A stretch of 64,000 nt of DNA from the NCBI RefSeq assembly GCF_040932435.1, contig NZ_JBFQGA010000004.1, forward strand, positions 372,001 to 436,000. Direction: 5' to 3'. This stretch comes from Kluyvera sp040932435 (lineage in GTDB: Bacteria; Pseudomonadota; Gammaproteobacteria; Enterobacterales; Enterobacteriaceae). The notes beneath the pieces were generated by a model, which made no database searches, was not told the DNA's origin, and saw only the letters and a program-made list of their open reading frames with translations. The translations under genes and the position numbers were made by a program. This document shows positions 27,577 through 36,370 of the stretch, piece after piece; position 1 is the first letter of the stretch; the number at the start of each line of letters is the position of its first letter.

Positions 27577-29763
27577 CTTGTTCTCAAGCTGCCACAGCGG
27601 ACGAGGCTTATCGATAAGATAGCCCTGCATGTAATGCACTCCCAGGCTTTCCAATAGCTCTAGCTGCTCCTGTGTTTCCACAAACTCCGCAACCACCACC
27701 AGATTACGCACCTTCGCCAGCTCGCAGATAGAGCGAATGATCATCGCATCCATTGGGTCAGTCAGGACATCGCGGACAAAGCAGCCGTCGATTTTGATAA
27801 TATCCGCTTCTAGGCGCTTGAGGCGTTCATAGTTGGCATAGCCAGTACCAAAGTCATCAATCGCAATCCGAAAGCCAAATTGACGTAGCTGTTGAATGTT
27901 GGTGACGCTGACATCGGAATTTGAAAACGCCTGCTCTTCGGTAATCTCAATAATGATGCGTTCAACGTCTACGTGGTAACGACGTAATAGCGCAATAATT
28001 TCGGCGGCACTGCCTTTTTGCATCAACGTATACGGCATGAGATTCACCGAGAAACTTTTCCCGGAAAGCTCATCCAGTGAACTAAATAGATACTCCAACA
28101 CCTGCATATCAAAGCGTTTACTGAGGTTAAATTGCGCCAGCACGGGGATGAATTTATCCGGCATCACGATGCCATGTGAATCGACCAGACGGCTTAGGAT
28201 CTCGTAGTAACCTTCACCGGACGGTTTTCTAATCGGCTGGGCATACAGCACAAAACCGCCCCAATCCAACGCATTTTTGACCCGGTTGAGCATAACAACC
28301 CGCTCACTGCTCTGGTCGAACGCTTCAACATGCCCGTTATTGAGCTTAAGGATGGGGTTCCCCTCACCGGCCTGCTCTGCAAGCCAGCTAAGTTGGCCCA
28401 GCATATGATGGAGATTGCTATCCCGGGCGCGTAACCGTCCCCAGGAAATACCATATTCGAGGTTGAGTACCGTATTATTCCAGCGGATCTCTTTGCTGCT
28501 TAGATAATCGAGTAGGTGATTCAACCGCGCTTCGGTGTCCGGGCCGTTAAGGACCAGCAGCAGCTCGCTACCCGGCAGTTGGAACAGTTTCTCTTCGTTG
28601 CACAGTATTGGCCTTAGCACCTGCGTAATGCTGCGCTTGCACTGCACGCGCATCATCATGCCGTAGTGGCGGCTTAAGAAGTCCAGATTCCGGATATACA
28701 GGCAGCAGACGCTTATCAACTCCGCACGCGGCTGCGACATATACTCTTCCAGCGCACGAAGGTTTGGCAGGCCGGTTATCGGGTCTTGCATAGCCTGCGC
28801 CTGCCACATCGCCTTCAGTCGTTGGCTGCGGTGGTAAACCTGCAACAGATAGAGCAAGCACACGGTGAAGGAGATAAGCGATGAGAGGATAAAGGCCAGC
28901 GAATACTGAGTCTGAATACCGTGGAGGAAGTTCTTGTTGTACATCACCAACAGGAAGGCCGATACCGTCCACGCCAAAATGACCATTGGGTAGGCCAACT
29001 GGCTGATGCCAAAAGAGAAAAAGATAAATATTGCCGGAACCAGATAACCCGCAAAATAATAGTCGCCGAACGGTGCGCACAAAAATACCAGCATGCTTAC
29101 CAGACTGATAATCCAGCAGGTAATAAAAACACGGTTTCTGAAATCAGTGTAACAAGCGATATTCCGTCGCCAGAATGTTTTGGCATACCTTGGGTTTAGG
29201 CACATTCTGAATGGATAATAGAAAAGTTTCGTAAAAATCAGTGAAGCACAAACGAGGCCTTGAATATCAACAATACTATAAATAGCCGACGTTATATTAA
29301 AATAGCTGTACATTAACTCCGGAATATCAATAATTTCACCGGTAACATACATCAGAATTTTACCCAAAACCGGCGTGACAAAACCCAACAAAAAAACATT
29401 TAACCATATGTTTTTTATAGGAATTCCGTGTCGCCATCGACGTCCAAGCACCAAGCGTAAAATAAAGCAAGAGATGCAGACAGCTGCGAGCTGACAGAAT
29501 AGTAATGTTAATGAATAAAAGGGTGATAAATGTAATTGCCAATAGTTAGTAACGGTAAAACCAATGGCTAAAGGCGCGATAGCATGGCGACCAAAAAGCA
29601 TAATCAGCGCAATCATTACAGCGAGTGGGAGCCAGGCCAGATATACCGAATGTCCATCATAAAAAGCTGTTGGTGAGATATATCTTGAAATAGGAATGGC
29701 TATCAGGCTCATTATCAGAGCCAAGCAGAATTTCCTTATTGAGGTACTGCGAATCACCGTCAT
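27562..29763 (-). CDS. pdeA: Membrane-bound cyclic-di-GMP phosphodiesterase PdeA (YfeA)
   Basis: 733 residues: an N-terminal membrane region with eight or so hydrophobic helices (MASE1-like, about 1-300), a degenerate GGDEF domain (about 325-470, no GGDEF motif) and a C-terminal EAL domain (about 480-728). The EAL motif itself reads EIL (YYEILSRL), as in E. coli PdeA, while the metal-binding DDFGTGYANYERL is intact. Would lower c-di-GMP and favour motility. Ortholog by order and overall similarity. The gene runs into the nupC terminator. Confidence 0.9.
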   Translation of the reverse strand: MTVIRSTSIRKFCLALIMSLIAIPISRYISPTAFYDGHSVYLAWLPLAVMIALIMLFGRHAIAPLAIGFTVTNYWQLHLSPFYSLTLLFCQLAAVCISCFILRLVLGRRWRHGIPIKNIWLNVFLLGFVTPVLGKILMYVTGEIIDIPELMYSYFNITSAIYSIVDIQGLVCASLIFTKLFYYPFRMCLNPRYAKTFWRRNIACYTDFRNRVFITCWIISLVSMLVFLCAPFGDYYFAGYLVPAIFIFFSFGISQLAYPMVILAWTVSAFLLVMYNKNFLHGIQTQYSLAFILSSLISFTVCLLYLLQVYHRSQRLKAMWQAQAMQDPITGLPNLRALEEYMSQPRAELISVCCLYIRNLDFLSRHYGMMMRVQCKRSITQVLRPILCNEEKLFQLPGSELLLVLNGPDTEARLNHLLDYLSSKEIRWNNTVLNLEYGISWGRLRARDSNLHHMLGQLSWLAEQAGEGNPILKLNNGHVEAFDQSSERVVMLNRVKNALDWGGFVLYAQPIRKPSGEGYYEILSRLVDSHGIVMPDKFIPVLAQFNLSKRFDMQVLEYLFSSLDELSGKSFSVNLMPYTLMQKGSAAEIIALLRRYHVDVERIIIEITEEQAFSNSDVSVTNIQQLRQFGFRIAIDDFGTGYANYERLKRLEADIIKIDGCFVRDVLTDPMDAMIIRSICELAKVRNLVVVAEFVETQEQLELLESLGVHYMQGYLIDKPRPLWQLENKKKDL

Positions 29764-29911
29764 GCGTATCTGCCGATATCCTTTATCGTACGTAATTTGA
29801 CTCTATGAATATTATGGTCGTGCATATATTGAAGCAAGTGTAAGAGATAAAATTCTGATCTACACAGGCCTTTTAAACACTAACTGTTGTTTTTTTAGTC
29901 ATGTCAGGCAT

Positions 29912-29942
29912 AAAAAAAACCCCCGCCTAACGGCGAGGGTTT
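29912..29942 (-). terminator. Terminator of the tRNA-Ala transcript
   Basis: On the minus strand CCCTCGCC-GTTA-GGCGGGGG followed by eight T residues, directly after the second tRNA-Ala. Confidence 0.75.
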
Positions 29943-29949
29943 CATAATT

Positions 29950-30025
<76 letters not shown>

Positions 30026-30063
30026 GAGTGCATTTACGTTCCAAACCTGATGGGAGCAGGATT

Positions 30064-30139
<76 letters not shown>

Positions 30140-30168
30140 AACGTAAAGCTGTCGTGTTGACGGGCGGC

Positions 30169-30197
30169 ATAATATGAATTCCCTTGCGCAGTGTCAA
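30169..30197 (-). promoter_or_regulatory. Promoter of the tRNA-Ala operon
   Basis: Minus strand TTGACA (30192-30197), 17-bp spacer, TATTAT (30169-30174), then a GC-rich discriminator GCCGCCC typical of stringently controlled stable-RNA promoters. Confidence 0.8.
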
Positions 30198-30286
30198 CGG
30201 CAAAATACGTTAATGGACGCTAATCGATGAAAAAGCAGGCAAACACGAGAGATTACGGCCCCGCTCGCAAACAGGAGTTATGTGTG

Positions 30287-30331
30287 TCACGTTTTCCTAT
30301 AAAACGATGATATAACATGAACCTGTAATTC
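30287..30331 (+). repeat. Promoter-region repeat, copy 1 (before yfeC)
   Basis: 45 bp sharing the core ATAAAACGATGATATAA with a second copy at 31165-31209. It ends 24 bp before yfeC and includes a GATATAA -10-like element. Likely a shared promoter/operator of the HTH paralogs. Confidence 0.65.
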
Positions 30332-30355
30332 CCACACTGCGAGTCAGGAAATTGT

Positions 30356-30712
30356 ATGCTCAAGGAACGAATGACACCGGAGGAGCTTGCGCAGCTCACG
30401 GGGTATAGCCGACAAACTATCAATAAATGGGTGCGTAAAGAAGGTTGGACAACCTCCCCTCGTCCCGGCGTTCAGGGAGGTAAGGCCCGTCTGGTGCATG
30501 TAAACGATCAGGTCATGGCCTTTATCCATAGCGCCCAGCGCGTCTGTGAAACCAATGCCTCCTATGCCACAAACTCTCACGACAACACCTTCCACACGCT
30601 GCTGCTCACACTGGTCGACGAGATGACGGAAAGCGAGCAGAAGCAATTAACCTCCTTGCTATTGCGAGAAGGTATCAGCGGGTTGTTACAGCGTTTAGAG
30701 ATCCGAGGCTGA
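30356..30712 (+). CDS. yfeC: HTH DNA-binding protein YfeC
   Basis: 118 residues. N-terminal helix-turn-helix (MTPEELAQLTGYSRQTINKW, about 5-24) followed by PGVQGGKARLVHV and a C-terminal region ending LLREGISGLLQRLEIRG. Ortholog of E. coli YfeC, a small regulator of unknown target. ATG at 30356. The next paralog follows within 10 bp, so they form an operon. Confidence 0.88.
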   Translation: MLKERMTPEELAQLTGYSRQTINKWVRKEGWTTSPRPGVQGGKARLVHVNDQVMAFIHSAQRVCETNASYATNSHDNTFHTLLLTLVDEMTESEQKQLTSLLLREGISGLLQRLEIRG

Positions 30713-30721
30713 GCCTTCGTG

Positions 30722-31147
30722 ATGAAGAAACTTCCTGCAAAAATGACAACTGAAGAGTTGGCTTGCCGTTTAAGCATAACTCGGCAGACCGTCAATCGCT
30801 GGATCCGCGAGCAAGGTTGGCAAACAGAGCCTATCCCGGGAGTTAAAGGCGGTCGGGCTCGGATCATGTATATCACTCAGGAAGTGCGAGATTATCTTGC
30901 CAACATCGCCGCTCTGCGCGATACCGCCATCGAAAATCAACTGGATGAACCGGCCTGTAGCTATAGCGCGCAGGAATCTGAAGTGGTTTGGCGACAGATT
31001 ACCTCCGTTCTACAAAATATGACCCCGGAAGAGCAGAAACGGTTACAGGTTTTGCTGTCACGCGAAGGAATATGCGGGTTCTTAACGCGACTTGGGCTCA
31101 ACGATAAAGAAACTTTAAACCGGAACTTGTTGTTTGTTCATGTCTGA
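30722..31147 (+). CDS. yfeD: HTH DNA-binding protein YfeD, copy 1
   Basis: 141 residues. HTH (KMTTEELACRLSITRQTVNR) then PGVKGGRARIMYI and the conserved C-terminal block LLSREGICGFLTRLGL. Same family as YfeC and as the copy at 31304. Start ATG at 30722; a GTG immediately before it (30719) is an equal alternative. Longer at the C-terminus than the other copy by an extra NDKETLNRNLLFVHV tail. Confidence 0.82.
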   Translation: MKKLPAKMTTEELACRLSITRQTVNRWIREQGWQTEPIPGVKGGRARIMYITQEVRDYLANIAALRDTAIENQLDEPACSYSAQESEVVWRQITSVLQNMTPEEQKRLQVLLSREGICGFLTRLGLNDKETLNRNLLFVHV

Positions 31148-31164
31148 AAATCGCCCTACGGCTA

Positions 31165-31209
31165 TCACGCTTTTTCATAAAACGATGATATAAAATGAAC
31201 CAGTAATTC
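31165..31209 (+). repeat. Promoter-region repeat, copy 2 (before the second yfeD)
   Basis: Nearly the same 45 bp as 30287-30331 (about 38 identities by eye). Its presence here means the third HTH gene was duplicated together with its control region. Confidence 0.65.
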
Positions 31210-31238
31210 AAGCACCGCCACTTAGGAAAGCGCAGGTC

Positions 31239-31307
31239 ATGGAACAGACGTCAGAAATCACAAGAAGCGACAGCGCAAAGGTGCGTTCAGGTAGGCATTG
31301 CTCATGA
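31239..31307 (+). CDS. Possible 22-residue leader peptide overlapping yfeD copy 2
   Basis: ATG at 31239 opens a 22-codon frame (MEQTSEITRSDSAKVRSGRH then CS) whose TGA overlaps the next gene's ATG (ATGA). Such overlap suggests translational coupling, but the ribosome binding site (GGAAAGCGCAGGTC) is only fair and there is no similarity to anything I know. It could be chance. Confidence 0.3.
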   Translation: MEQTSEITRSDSAKVRSGRHCS

Positions 31308-31699
31308 TTAAATTCCCCGCAAAATTATCGACAGAAGAACTCGCTGAGCGCCTTCGCGTTACGCCGCAAACGGTGAATCGCTGGATCAAAAAATTGGGTT
31401 GGCGTACTGAACCGATACCCGGTGTGAAAGGGGGTCGCGCACGCGTCATTTTTATGACGCCGGACGTTGTGGAATATATTGCTAACACGCCAGCCGTGCT
31501 TGATGTCACCACCGTTAATCAGATTGACGAACCCGCTCGTACCTACAGCACCAATGAAGCGGATCGCCTATGGCAACAAAATGCCGACATCCTGCAAAAT
31601 CTGCTGCCTATTGAACAACAACGGCTAAACGCCCTACTCAAACGCGAAGGCATTGTCGGATTCATCTCGCGGCTTGGCCTTAGCGACAAACAGGCATAA
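31304..31699 (+). CDS. HTH DNA-binding protein YfeD, copy 2
   Basis: 131 residues with HTH (KLSTEELAERLRVTPQTVNR), PGVKGGRARVIFM and the C-terminal LLKREGIVGFISRLGL. It resembles E. coli YfeD at least as well as copy 1 does. ATG at 31304; a TTG at 31298 is possible. Followed by a bidirectional terminator facing gltX. Confidence 0.82.
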   Translation: MIKFPAKLSTEELAERLRVTPQTVNRWIKKLGWRTEPIPGVKGGRARVIFMTPDVVEYIANTPAVLDVTTVNQIDEPARTYSTNEADRLWQQNADILQNLLPIEQQRLNALLKREGIVGFISRLGLSDKQA

Positions 31700-31722
31700 A
31701 AAAAGCGGGTTTCCCCGCTTTT
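31698..31722. terminator. Bidirectional terminator yfeD copy 2 / gltX
   Basis: A tract, AGCGGG-TTTC-CCCGCT, TTT: symmetric hairpin between convergent genes. Confidence 0.8.
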
Positions 31723-31738
31723 ATAACGTAACTTTTGA

Positions 31739-33154
31739 TTACTGCTGGCTTTCACGCTCAGCGATAAAGCCCAGAGCTTTATTAATACGCTCAATGCTGC
31801 GGGATTTGCCAATCGCATGAACGGTCACGTCGAGACCTGGTGATTGGCCGGCACCGGTAACCGCAACACGCAGCGGCATTCCAACTTTACCCATACCCAC
31901 TTCCAGCTCATCGGCGGTCGACTGAATCGCGTGATGCACGTTTTCTGCCGTCCACTCGCTGATGGCGGCAATTTTGTCGCGGACCACTTCTAGCGGCTGA
32001 CGAGCAACCGGACGCAGGTGTTTCTTCGCCGCATCGGCATCGAACTCAGCAAAATCTTCGTAGAAGTAGCGGCAGCTCTGCGCCATCTCTTTCAGCGTTT
32101 TGCAGCGTTCGCCCAGCAGGGTCACCAGCTCGGACAGCTGCGGGCCGACGCGAGTATCAATATTTTCCTGCTCAATGTGCCACTGCAGGTGCGTTGCCAC
32201 ATACTCTGGCGCCAGGGAGTTAATGTAGTGATGGTTCAGCCACTGCAGTTTTTCGGTATTGAACGCACTTGCGGATTTGCTGACCGCGCCGAGAGAGAAT
32301 AACTTGATCATCTCTTCGCGCGTAAAGATCTCCTGATCGCCGCTGGACCAACCCAGACGCACCAGATAGTTCAGCAGCGCTTCCGGCAGGTAGCCGTCAT
32401 CGCGATACTGCATCACGCTGACCGCACCGTGACGTTTGGACAGTTTTTTACCGTCGTCACCGTTGATCATGGAAACGTGCGCATAGACCGGCACCGGCGC
32501 ATTCAGCGCTTTCAGAATGTTGATCTGACGCGGTGTGTTGTTGATATGGTCTTCGCCACGAATAACGTGGGTGATTTCCATATCCCAGTCGTCAACAACC
32601 ACACAGAAGTTGTAGGTTGGAGAACCGTCGGTACGACGAATGATCAGGTCATCCAGCTCTTGGTTGCTGAATTCAATTGGCCCACGGATCTGGTCGTCAA
32701 AAATAACGGAGCCGTCCTGCGGGTTAGCAAAACGCACCACGCACGGTTCATTATCCGCATGATGCTCGTGACCGTGACGGCAACGACCGTCATAACGTGG
32801 TTTTTCACCCTTCGCCATTTGCTCTTCACGCAGGGCTTCTAGACGCTCTTTGGAGCAGTAGCATTTATATGCAGTGCCCGCTTCCAGCATTTCATCAATG
32901 ACCGCATTGTAACGATCAAAACGCTTGGTCTGATAATACGGGCCTTCATCCCACTCCAGGTTCAGCCAGTTCATGCCATCCATGATGGCTTCAATGGCTT
33001 CCGGCGTTGAGCGCTCGAGATCGGTGTCTTCAATACGCAGCACAAACTCACCGTCGTGGTTACGTGCAAAAAGCCAGGAATAAAGAGCAGTACGAGCACC
33101 GCCGACGTGCAGATAGCCAGTCGGGCTAGGCGCGAAGCGAGTTTTGATTTTCAT
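31739..33154 (-). CDS. gltX: Glutamyl-tRNA synthetase
   Basis: 471 residues, class I aminoacyl-tRNA synthetase. HIGH-type motif PSPTGYLHVGGART at 9-22; KMSKS-type loop KKLSKRHG near 235-242; zinc-site region CYCSKERL with CRHGHEH. Length and sequence match E. coli GltX. Divergent from the valine/lysine tRNA cluster, as in E. coli. Confidence 0.97.
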   Translation of the reverse strand: MKIKTRFAPSPTGYLHVGGARTALYSWLFARNHDGEFVLRIEDTDLERSTPEAIEAIMDGMNWLNLEWDEGPYYQTKRFDRYNAVIDEMLEAGTAYKCYCSKERLEALREEQMAKGEKPRYDGRCRHGHEHHADNEPCVVRFANPQDGSVIFDDQIRGPIEFSNQELDDLIIRRTDGSPTYNFCVVVDDWDMEITHVIRGEDHINNTPRQINILKALNAPVPVYAHVSMINGDDGKKLSKRHGAVSVMQYRDDGYLPEALLNYLVRLGWSSGDQEIFTREEMIKLFSLGAVSKSASAFNTEKLQWLNHHYINSLAPEYVATHLQWHIEQENIDTRVGPQLSELVTLLGERCKTLKEMAQSCRYFYEDFAEFDADAAKKHLRPVARQPLEVVRDKIAAISEWTAENVHHAIQSTADELEVGMGKVGMPLRVAVTGAGQSPGLDVTVHAIGKSRSIERINKALGFIAERESQQ

Positions 33155-33356
33155 GAAATGGCCTTACGTTTATAAACATGCCGACAACCGGCAAATCCTG
33201 GAAATACAAGTGGGCAATATTCTATCACTCCCACTCGGTTGTTCCCACCGCCAGCGCATGCTTTGCTGATTTTGCTTAGAATTCATACATCATAGGATGT
33301 TTTGCGGTCGCTTTGTTTAATTTTACGACGAACGAACAATTTCTTTAGAAAATGCG

Positions 33357-33384
33357 TTGACTCATTTTCAACTCTCCCTATAAT
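33357..33384 (+). promoter_or_regulatory. Promoter of the tRNA-Val/Lys operon
   Basis: TTGACT (33357-33362), 16-bp spacer, perfect TATAAT (33379-33384), then the GC-rich discriminator GCGACTCC, a stringent-type stable-RNA promoter. Confidence 0.85.
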
Positions 33385-33401
33385 GCGACTCCACACAGCG
33401 G

Positions 33402-33477
33402 GGGTGATTAGCTCAGCTGGGAGAGCACCTCCCTTACAAGGAGGGGGTCGGCGGTTCGATCCCGTCATCACCCACCA
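33402..33477 (+). tRNA. valU: tRNA-Val (TAC)
   Basis: 76 nt, GGGTGATTAGC acceptor, anticodon loop CTTACAA, encoded CCA. First of three identical copies; E. coli has valU-valX-valY-lysV here. Confidence 0.95.
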
Positions 33478-33523
33478 ACTACTTTATGTAGTCTCCGCCG
33501 TGTAGAGTAAGAAATTGAGAAGT

Positions 33524-33599
33524 GGGTGATTAGCTCAGCTGGGAGAGCACCTCCCTTACAAGGAGGGGGTCGGCGGTTCGATCCCGTCATCACCCACCA
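33524..33599 (+). tRNA. valX: tRNA-Val (TAC)
   Basis: Second identical copy, 46 bp after the first. Confidence 0.95.
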
Positions 33600-33645
33600 C
33601 TTTCTCGCCAGCTGGATTTCTTGCAAAAATGTGAAGTACCGAAGT

Positions 33646-33721
33646 GGGTGATTAGCTCAGCTGGGAGAGCACCTCCCTTACAAGGAGGGGGTCGGCGGTT
33701 CGATCCCGTCATCACCCACCA
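33646..33721 (+). tRNA. valY: tRNA-Val (TAC)
   Basis: Third identical copy, 46 bp after the second; the tRNA-Lys follows after only 4 bp. Confidence 0.95.
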
Positions 33722-33725
33722 CTTC

Positions 33726-33801
33726 GGGGCGTTAGCTCAGTTGGTAGAGCAGTTGACTTTTAATCAATTGGTCGCAGGTTCGAATCCTGCACGCCCCACC
33801 A
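33726..33801 (+). tRNA. lysV: tRNA-Lys (TTT)
   Basis: 76 nt, anticodon loop CTTTTAA, T-loop GTTCGAATC, encoded CCA. Acceptor stem GGGGCGT pairs with ACGCCCC, a compensated change from the E. coli GGGTCGT/ACGACCC stem as I recall it. Confidence 0.95.
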
Positions 33802-33807
33802 AATTTA

Positions 33808-33835
33808 GAAAAAAGCGCCTTCAGGCGCTTTTTTT
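33808..33835 (+). terminator. tRNA operon terminator
   Basis: AAAAAAGCGCC-TTCA-GGCGCTTTTTTT stem with a T tract, 6 bp after tRNA-Lys. Confidence 0.85.
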
Positions 33836-33909
33836 GCTATCTGACGTTTAGATATCTTTCTCCTAGCACCCTTCTCCTAAACCCTTTTCTGCATCAGATT
33901 TCCCGTTTG

Positions 33910-34794
33910 TTATTGAATGAGCGTTTCCACGAGCTTTATCAGCGCGGGCGTAGCCTGCTGGTGTTCATAGACAATATAGAGATCTGCCGGGATCCGCACC
34001 GCCAGCGGGCGGAACACCACGCCAGGCCAGTTCATCTGCGCGTAACTATCTGCCATTAAGGTAATACCAATCCCCATACTGATCATCGCCAGCACCGTTT
34101 GCGGCTCCACCACTTCACGCACAATCATCGGCGTAAAACCGGCTTGCTGACAGATAATCTGCAAAAATGCCCAATCCGAATGTACTGACGGTAGCGTAAC
34201 GAAGTACTCGTTACGTAACGCATCCAAAGGAACCCGGTCACAGGCAGCTAGCGGATGTTCTTCCGGCATGGCCACAAGGAAGGCCGCTTCGTGTAGGCGT
34301 AAGCTTGTGAAATGCTCAGGCACGAAAGTCGCCATTCTCCAGATCCCTGCATCCAACTCTCGCCTTTCCAGTAGCGCCATTTGCAGACCTGGTGACTTTT
34401 CACGGAACATCACTTCAACGTTAGGGTTTTCTTTTATGAATCGATGCATTACCGGTCGCATACGCCCCCACATGGCCGTTCCTACCACGCCCAGTTCAAT
34501 ACGCCCTGCTTCGCCCCGGCCAATTTTCTCGACCCTCGCCAGCGCCTGGTTAGTGCTGGCAATTAAGCGTCTCGCCTCTTCCATCAGTACTTTCCCGGCA
34601 TGTGTCAGGGCGACGCTACGGGAATGTCGGACAAACAACAACGTACCAAGCTGCTGTTCAAGCTCTTTGATATGAATACTCAGTGGAGGCTGAGACATGT
34701 TCAGGCGGGCTGCGGCGCGGCCGAAATGCAGTTCTTCCGCTACCGCAACAAAATAGCGTAATAATTTAAGATCGATACGATGATCACGTCCCAT
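33910..34794 (-). CDS. xapR: LysR-type activator XapR
   Basis: 294 residues; N-terminal winged HTH (FGRAAARLNMSQPPLSIHIK, about 22-41), then a periplasmic-binding-like effector domain. In E. coli XapR activates xapAB with xanthosine as inducer. ATG at 34794 follows GAGGCG and gives the E. coli length; the GTG one codon earlier is less likely. Last of four same-strand xap genes, an order that differs little from E. coli except for the small gene before it. Confidence 0.93.
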   Translation of the reverse strand: MGRDHRIDLKLLRYFVAVAEELHFGRAAARLNMSQPPLSIHIKELEQQLGTLLFVRHSRSVALTHAGKVLMEEARRLIASTNQALARVEKIGRGEAGRIELGVVGTAMWGRMRPVMHRFIKENPNVEVMFREKSPGLQMALLERRELDAGIWRMATFVPEHFTSLRLHEAAFLVAMPEEHPLAACDRVPLDALRNEYFVTLPSVHSDWAFLQIICQQAGFTPMIVREVVEPQTVLAMISMGIGITLMADSYAQMNWPGVVFRPLAVRIPADLYIVYEHQQATPALIKLVETLIQ

Positions 34795-34799
34795 CACTA

Positions 34800-35006
34800 T
34801 TACGCCTCGTATAAAAATAAGACGATCAACTTATCATGGAACGACTGGCAAAGATATTTCATCGCCAGATAACAAAAACACATAAACATTATTGATAAAA
34901 CACCGGGCAATATATATGGGTCGAAAATGGGTAAACGGCACAACGTGAAGATAGCACCAATACCAAAGCCAATTTCTGAAGACATCACAATGTCTTTCAC
35001 AGCCAT
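34800..35006 (-). CDS. Small membrane protein, XapX-like (DUF1427)
   Basis: 68 residues, two hydrophobic helices. The segment GFGIGAIFTLCRLPIFDPYI followed by LPGVLSIMF has the XapX/DUF1427 pattern (small-residue helix, RLP-x-P loop, then LxGVLxI). A start at the internal ATG (34985) would give 61 residues; the outer ATG has its AAGGA almost touching the start codon, so the inner one is also credible. It lies between xapB and xapR, where XapX-type genes are found in other enterobacteria. Function unknown. Confidence 0.6.
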   Translation of the reverse strand: MAVKDIVMSSEIGFGIGAIFTLCRLPIFDPYILPGVLSIMFMCFCYLAMKYLCQSFHDKLIVLFLYEA

Positions 35007-35057
35007 TCCTTATAATGTAAATCTACTGACGACTACGTTCCGTCAGCGATAAGATCA

Positions 35058-36314
35058 TTAATGCGCCGCCGATGCTAAAACCGTCTTTTCCGGTTCATGT
35101 TTATATTTAAAGAAGATGGCAAAAACCACCGCTAACGCCAGTGCATAAGCCGCGAAGACCAACCAGATAGTTTGCCAGTCTTTTACGCCATCTATCGAAA
35201 AATAATCCACGGCCAAGCCGCTGAGTAACGAACCAATCCATGCTCCAACACCATTAACCATTGTCATAAATAGCCCTTGGGCGCTGGCACGAATGTTGGC
35301 ACTCACTTCCTGTTCGACGAATACCGAACCTGAAATGTTGAAGAAATCGAATGCACAACCATAAACAATCATCGACATCAGTAACATAGTGAAACCAAAC
35401 GGTGACGGATCGCCAAAAGCAAAAAAGACAAATCGCAGAGTCCAAGCCACCATGCTCATCAGCATGACGGTTTTAATCCCAAAACGTTTAAGAAAGAACG
35501 GGATAGTCAGAATAAAGCCCACTTCCGCCATCTGAGAAACAGAAAGCAGGATGGAAGGATACCTCACGACAAAACTATCGACATATTCGGGATTCCGCGC
35601 AAAGTCATGTAGGAACGGGTTACCGAATACGTTGGTGATTTGCAGCACCGCTCCAAGCATCATGGCAAATAAAAAGAACAGCGCCATCCGTGGATTCTTA
35701 AACAATACAAATGCATCCAGCCCGAGCTTGCTGACAAGGGTGGTTGCCACTTTCTTCTCGGCGACCGGGATTTTAGGCAGGGTTAAAGCATACAGTGCTA
35801 ACAGCACTGAGGCGCCCGAAGCGATATAGAGTTGGACGCTACTTAATTCAAGATGCAGCAGACTCACCGCCCACATAGCGGCAATAAAGCCCAGCGTACC
35901 GTACACGCGAATGGGTGGAAAACTGGTGACCGGATCGCGTCCCGCCTGTGCTAGGCAGGAATACGACACGCTATTCGACAGCGCAATCGTCGGCATAAAT
36001 GCCATCGCGTTAATCAGCATCACCCAAAACATGGTGCTTGAATCGGTAACTGAGGCGGCATAAAACAGCACGACCGCACAGACCAGATGGCAAAGCAAAT
36101 AGGCTCGTTCTGCGCGCAGCCACTTATCGGCAATAATCCCCATAATTCCGGGCATAATAATCGCGGCGAGGCCCTTAGAACTGTAAACCATGCCAACATC
36201 CGCACCGGTAAAATGTAGCGTATTGATCATGTAGGAGCCAAGAGTCACCAGCCAGCTTCCCCAGATGAAATACTGTAAAAACGACATGATTTTTAAACGG
36301 GATGTGATATCCAT
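35058..36314 (-). CDS. xapB: Xanthosine:H+ symporter XapB
   Basis: 418 residues, twelve hydrophobic helices, nucleoside:H+ symporter (MFS) family, close to E. coli XapB and NupG. Imports xanthosine and other nucleosides. ATG at 36314 lies 6 bp from AAGGAA; the ATG two codons earlier has no spacing and is rejected. 56 bp after xapA in one operon. Confidence 0.94.
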   Translation of the reverse strand: MDITSRLKIMSFLQYFIWGSWLVTLGSYMINTLHFTGADVGMVYSSKGLAAIIMPGIMGIIADKWLRAERAYLLCHLVCAVVLFYAASVTDSSTMFWVMLINAMAFMPTIALSNSVSYSCLAQAGRDPVTSFPPIRVYGTLGFIAAMWAVSLLHLELSSVQLYIASGASVLLALYALTLPKIPVAEKKVATTLVSKLGLDAFVLFKNPRMALFFLFAMMLGAVLQITNVFGNPFLHDFARNPEYVDSFVVRYPSILLSVSQMAEVGFILTIPFFLKRFGIKTVMLMSMVAWTLRFVFFAFGDPSPFGFTMLLMSMIVYGCAFDFFNISGSVFVEQEVSANIRASAQGLFMTMVNGVGAWIGSLLSGLAVDYFSIDGVKDWQTIWLVFAAYALALAVVFAIFFKYKHEPEKTVLASAAH

Positions 36315-36370
36315 TATCATTTCCTTGTCGTGAAATAGGCTCTGATTTGAGAGCCGTATCATTAGGGAAG

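Noticed and set aside
33283..33851. Short open frames across the tRNA-Val/Lys genes
   Set aside because: They come from repeated tRNA sequence (PPPCKGG-like and ISSAGRAPPLQGG-like peptides) and are not genes.
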